Source: DASXRU01 sp039933315
GTDB lineage: Bacteria > Acidobacteriota > Blastocatellia > Pyrinomonadales > Pyrinomonadaceae
Assembly (NCBI GenBank): GCA_039933315.1
Contig: JBDTOI010000202.1
Location: forward strand, 1-7,159
Reading direction: 5' to 3'
Length of the DNA: 7,159 nucleotides
A model generated the notes under the pieces. The model was given only the letters and a program-made list of their open reading frames with translations. It was not told the origin of the DNA and did no database searches. Positions 6,076-7,159 of this stretch are shown here, one piece after another (position 1 is the stretch's first letter; every line of letters starts with the position of its first letter). A program made the position numbers and the translations under genes.

Positions 6076-6295
6076 CAGTCCGCGTAGCGGACGACTGAAA
6101 ATAGCCCAGCACTTCAGTGCTGGGACGCCGCCACGAACACGGCGCGAAGTCCGTGAAACGGACGGCTGCTCATGCCTCATTAGGCAGCTCCAGCCCAGGT
6201 TTTCAGTCGTCCGTTTCACGGACTGTCTTCTTCGTACGCTTCGAATCCCAGCACTGAAGTGCTGGGCTACTATCAGTCGTCCGCTTCGCGGACTA
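6076..6295. repeat. Nested palindromic array of REP/BIME-like elements
   Basis: Outer copies 6076-6125 and 6246-6295 are inverted and match at 46 of 50 positions. Each copy holds two small palindromes: GTCCGC-GNA-GCGGAC, and CCCAGCACT-TC-AGTGCTGGG. Inside them, 6148-6168 and 6204-6224 are a second inverted pair (20 of 21) with the core GTCCGT-GAA-ACGGAC. At the centre GCCT-CATT-AGGC (6174-6185) forms an apex. The whole is a hierarchical cruciform-capable structure between two genes, typical of intergenic REP/BIME clusters. No transposase is present in the window. Confidence 0.8.
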
Positions 6296-6314
6296 TGTGC
6301 CTCATCAAATAGGG

Positions 6315-6349
6315 AAAACTCCGGCCCGCCCTAATCAGGGGAACCGGAG
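6315..6349 (-). terminator. Intrinsic terminator-like hairpin downstream of the barrel gene
   Basis: Read on the minus strand, CTCCGG (6349-6344) pairs with CCGGAG (6324-6319), with an inner CCCT/AGGG pairing. TTTTCCC follows directly (6318-6312). It lies about 40 bases past the barrel stop codon and would separate the barrel transcript from the cytochrome operon, at least partly. Confidence 0.55.
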
Positions 6350-6358
6350 ATGACTTCT

Positions 6359-6389
6359 AAAAGTTAGCCGCGAAGACCCTGCGCGGCTA
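6359..6389 (-). terminator. Hairpin overlapping the stop codon of the barrel gene, with T-run
   Basis: TAGCCGCG (6389-6382) pairs perfectly with CGCGGCTA (6372-6365) across a 9-base loop. The TAG stop codon forms the first three bases of the stem. ACTTTT follows. Together with the hairpin at 6315-6349 it makes a tandem terminator. Confidence 0.5.
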
Positions 6390-7159
6390 TTCTCGCCGAC
6401 CAAAGTAAATGCGCAACGACGTATAAGGCAGATGCGCGTGATAGTTCTGTGGCCTGGGGCCGACCAGCGCGCTCTCGTTGTAGTTGTAGTACTGATAGCC
6501 GATATTCCAATCGAGCCGCTTGTTTAACTTGATTGCCACCCGGGCTTCGGGCGACTGGAAGCTCATCGGGTACGAAGAGATTAGAGTTCCCGGTGCCCCG
6601 ATTGGGTCCGCCAGGCGGCTTCCCTGGCCATCATCTTTATTGATCCGATATGACGCGAAGAGACTGACCCGGGGAACCAGCTGCGCAGTCAGATCAGCAA
6701 AGAAGAAATTGTTTCTCATGAAGTACAGGCTGTGGCCCAGCGGGTGGCGAATGCTGTTGAAGAAATAGTCCACCACCGCGTCGCTGTTAATCCAGTTGTA
6801 GTTGTAGCCGGTGCTTAACGAGACTTTGGATGTGGGGGCCCAGTCAATCGAGGTAGTAAATATGCGCGATTTTACGTCCACGCCGAAATCCTGCAATGAG
6901 ACACCGGCTATCTCCGAAGGGTTAGAGTTGTTCTTGATGATGACCGCGACGTTGAAAGAGAACTGTTTGGTCGGTGAATACCTGCTCTTGGCGCGAATAT
7001 TGGTGTAGTCGTAGTTTCCTATACGCGAGAATACGTTGTCGGCCGTACCGCGCTCGGCATCGAAATAGATGGTCCAATTCTTTTCTGGTCGCGCCTTGAA
7101 TCCACCAAAGAAAGCATGAGTGTGGTTTTGCTCTATATCAGTTTCCGAAGTACGAACCG
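6387..7159 (-). CDS. Outer-membrane beta-barrel protein, C-terminal part (start outside window)
   Basis: The frame is open from the window edge to a TAG at 6387 and gives 256 residues. It shows the alternating polar/aromatic pattern of amphipathic beta-strands with short turns, for example WTIYFDAERG, FSFNVAVIIK, VSLSTGYNYNW, VSLFASYRINKD, RVAIKLNKRLDWNIGYQYYNYNE and a final strand SLRIYFGRRE. There are no cysteines or heme motifs in the visible part. It recalls large acidobacterial barrels ending in LPYTSLRIYFG that I associate with multiheme cytochrome genes; this is memory, not a search. A role as the porin sheath of a porin-cytochrome conduit (MtrB/PioB-like function) fits the neighbours but no sequence signature of MtrB is claimed. 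A TTG at 6896 could be read as a start of a 169-residue protein, but the frame continues upstream with the same strand pattern, so this is a fragment of a larger gene. Confidence 0.8.
   Translation of the reverse strand, partial: VRTSETDIEQNHTHAFFGGFKARPEKNWTIYFDAERGTADNVFSRIGNYDYTNIRAKSRYSPTKQFSFNVAVIIKNNSNPSEIAGVSLQDFGVDVKSRIFTTSIDWAPTSKVSLSTGYNYNWINSDAVVDYFFNSIRHPLGHSLYFMRNNFFFADLTAQLVPRVSLFASYRINKDDGQGSRLADPIGAPGTLISSYPMSFQSPEARVAIKLNKRLDWNIGYQYYNYNESALVGPRPQNYHAHLPYTSLRIYFGRRE

Larger units (their letters stand above)
6057..6386. other. 330-base gene-free region between barrel gene and cytochrome operon
   Basis: No credible gene is seen on either strand. From the barrel side it holds a stop-proximal hairpin, a second GC-rich hairpin with a T-run, about 15 bases of AT-rich DNA, and then the 220-base nested palindrome. 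Any promoter for the nine-heme genes would have to lie here; I could not identify -35/-10 boxes with confidence. Confidence 0.7.

Noticed and set aside
6076..6295. CRISPR array
   Set aside because: The copies are inverted, not direct, with unequal spacers; they are palindromic REP-like repeats.
6076..6295. Insertion sequence or MITE with target-site duplication
   Set aside because: No transposase is encoded, and I could not see a convincing direct repeat flanking the array.
6387..6896. A complete 169-residue barrel gene starting at TTG 6896
   Set aside because: The same frame stays open to the window edge and upstream residues continue the beta-strand pattern, so it is part of a longer gene.

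Overview
The window looks like an accessory locus of a Gram-negative bacterium. It encodes a set of multiheme c-type cytochromes beside an outer-membrane beta-barrel. All six genes are on the minus strand, so transcription reads from high to low coordinates. My best guess at the organism is an acidobacterium, perhaps of the Blastocatellia type. This rests on the style of the barrel protein, the NapC-like cytochrome and the dispersed GC-rich palindromes, not on any marker gene, so it is an inference.

Layout in transcription order. At 7159-6387 is the C-terminal 256 residues of a beta-barrel protein, with its start outside the window. Two terminator-like hairpins follow it (6389-6315), then a large nested palindrome of REP-like repeats (6295-6076). 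Next are two cytochromes with nine heme motifs each, sharing an N-terminal triheme module and joined by a TGATG stop/start overlap (6056-4803 and 4803-3883). A repeat-filled gap leads to a tetraheme cytochrome with a perfect Shine-Dalgarno (3740-3165), then a small monoheme class I cytochrome (2989-2657). A second repeat-filled gap leads to a three-helix, octaheme NapC/NirT-type membrane cytochrome (2407-830). Last is the N-terminal part of an unrelated GCS2 (glutamate-cysteine ligase-like) gene (631-1), cut by the window edge.

How they may work together. The NapC/NirT-type protein could oxidise membrane quinol. The mono- and tetraheme proteins could carry electrons across the periplasm, and the two nine-heme proteins plus the barrel could form a wire towards the outer membrane. 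Together the five cytochromes carry 31 heme-attachment motifs, two of them non-canonical (CX3CH and CX5CH). The arrangement fits a porin-cytochrome type extracellular electron transfer route, but it is not obviously MtrCAB or a Geobacter Pcc cluster. No lipobox, extracellular cytochrome or terminal reductase is visible. Function is inferred from gene content only.

The non-coding DNA is unusually rich in inverted repeats: 2481-2519, 2540-2642, 2995-3061, 3773-3791, 3812-3880 and 6076-6295. Some belong to one family.
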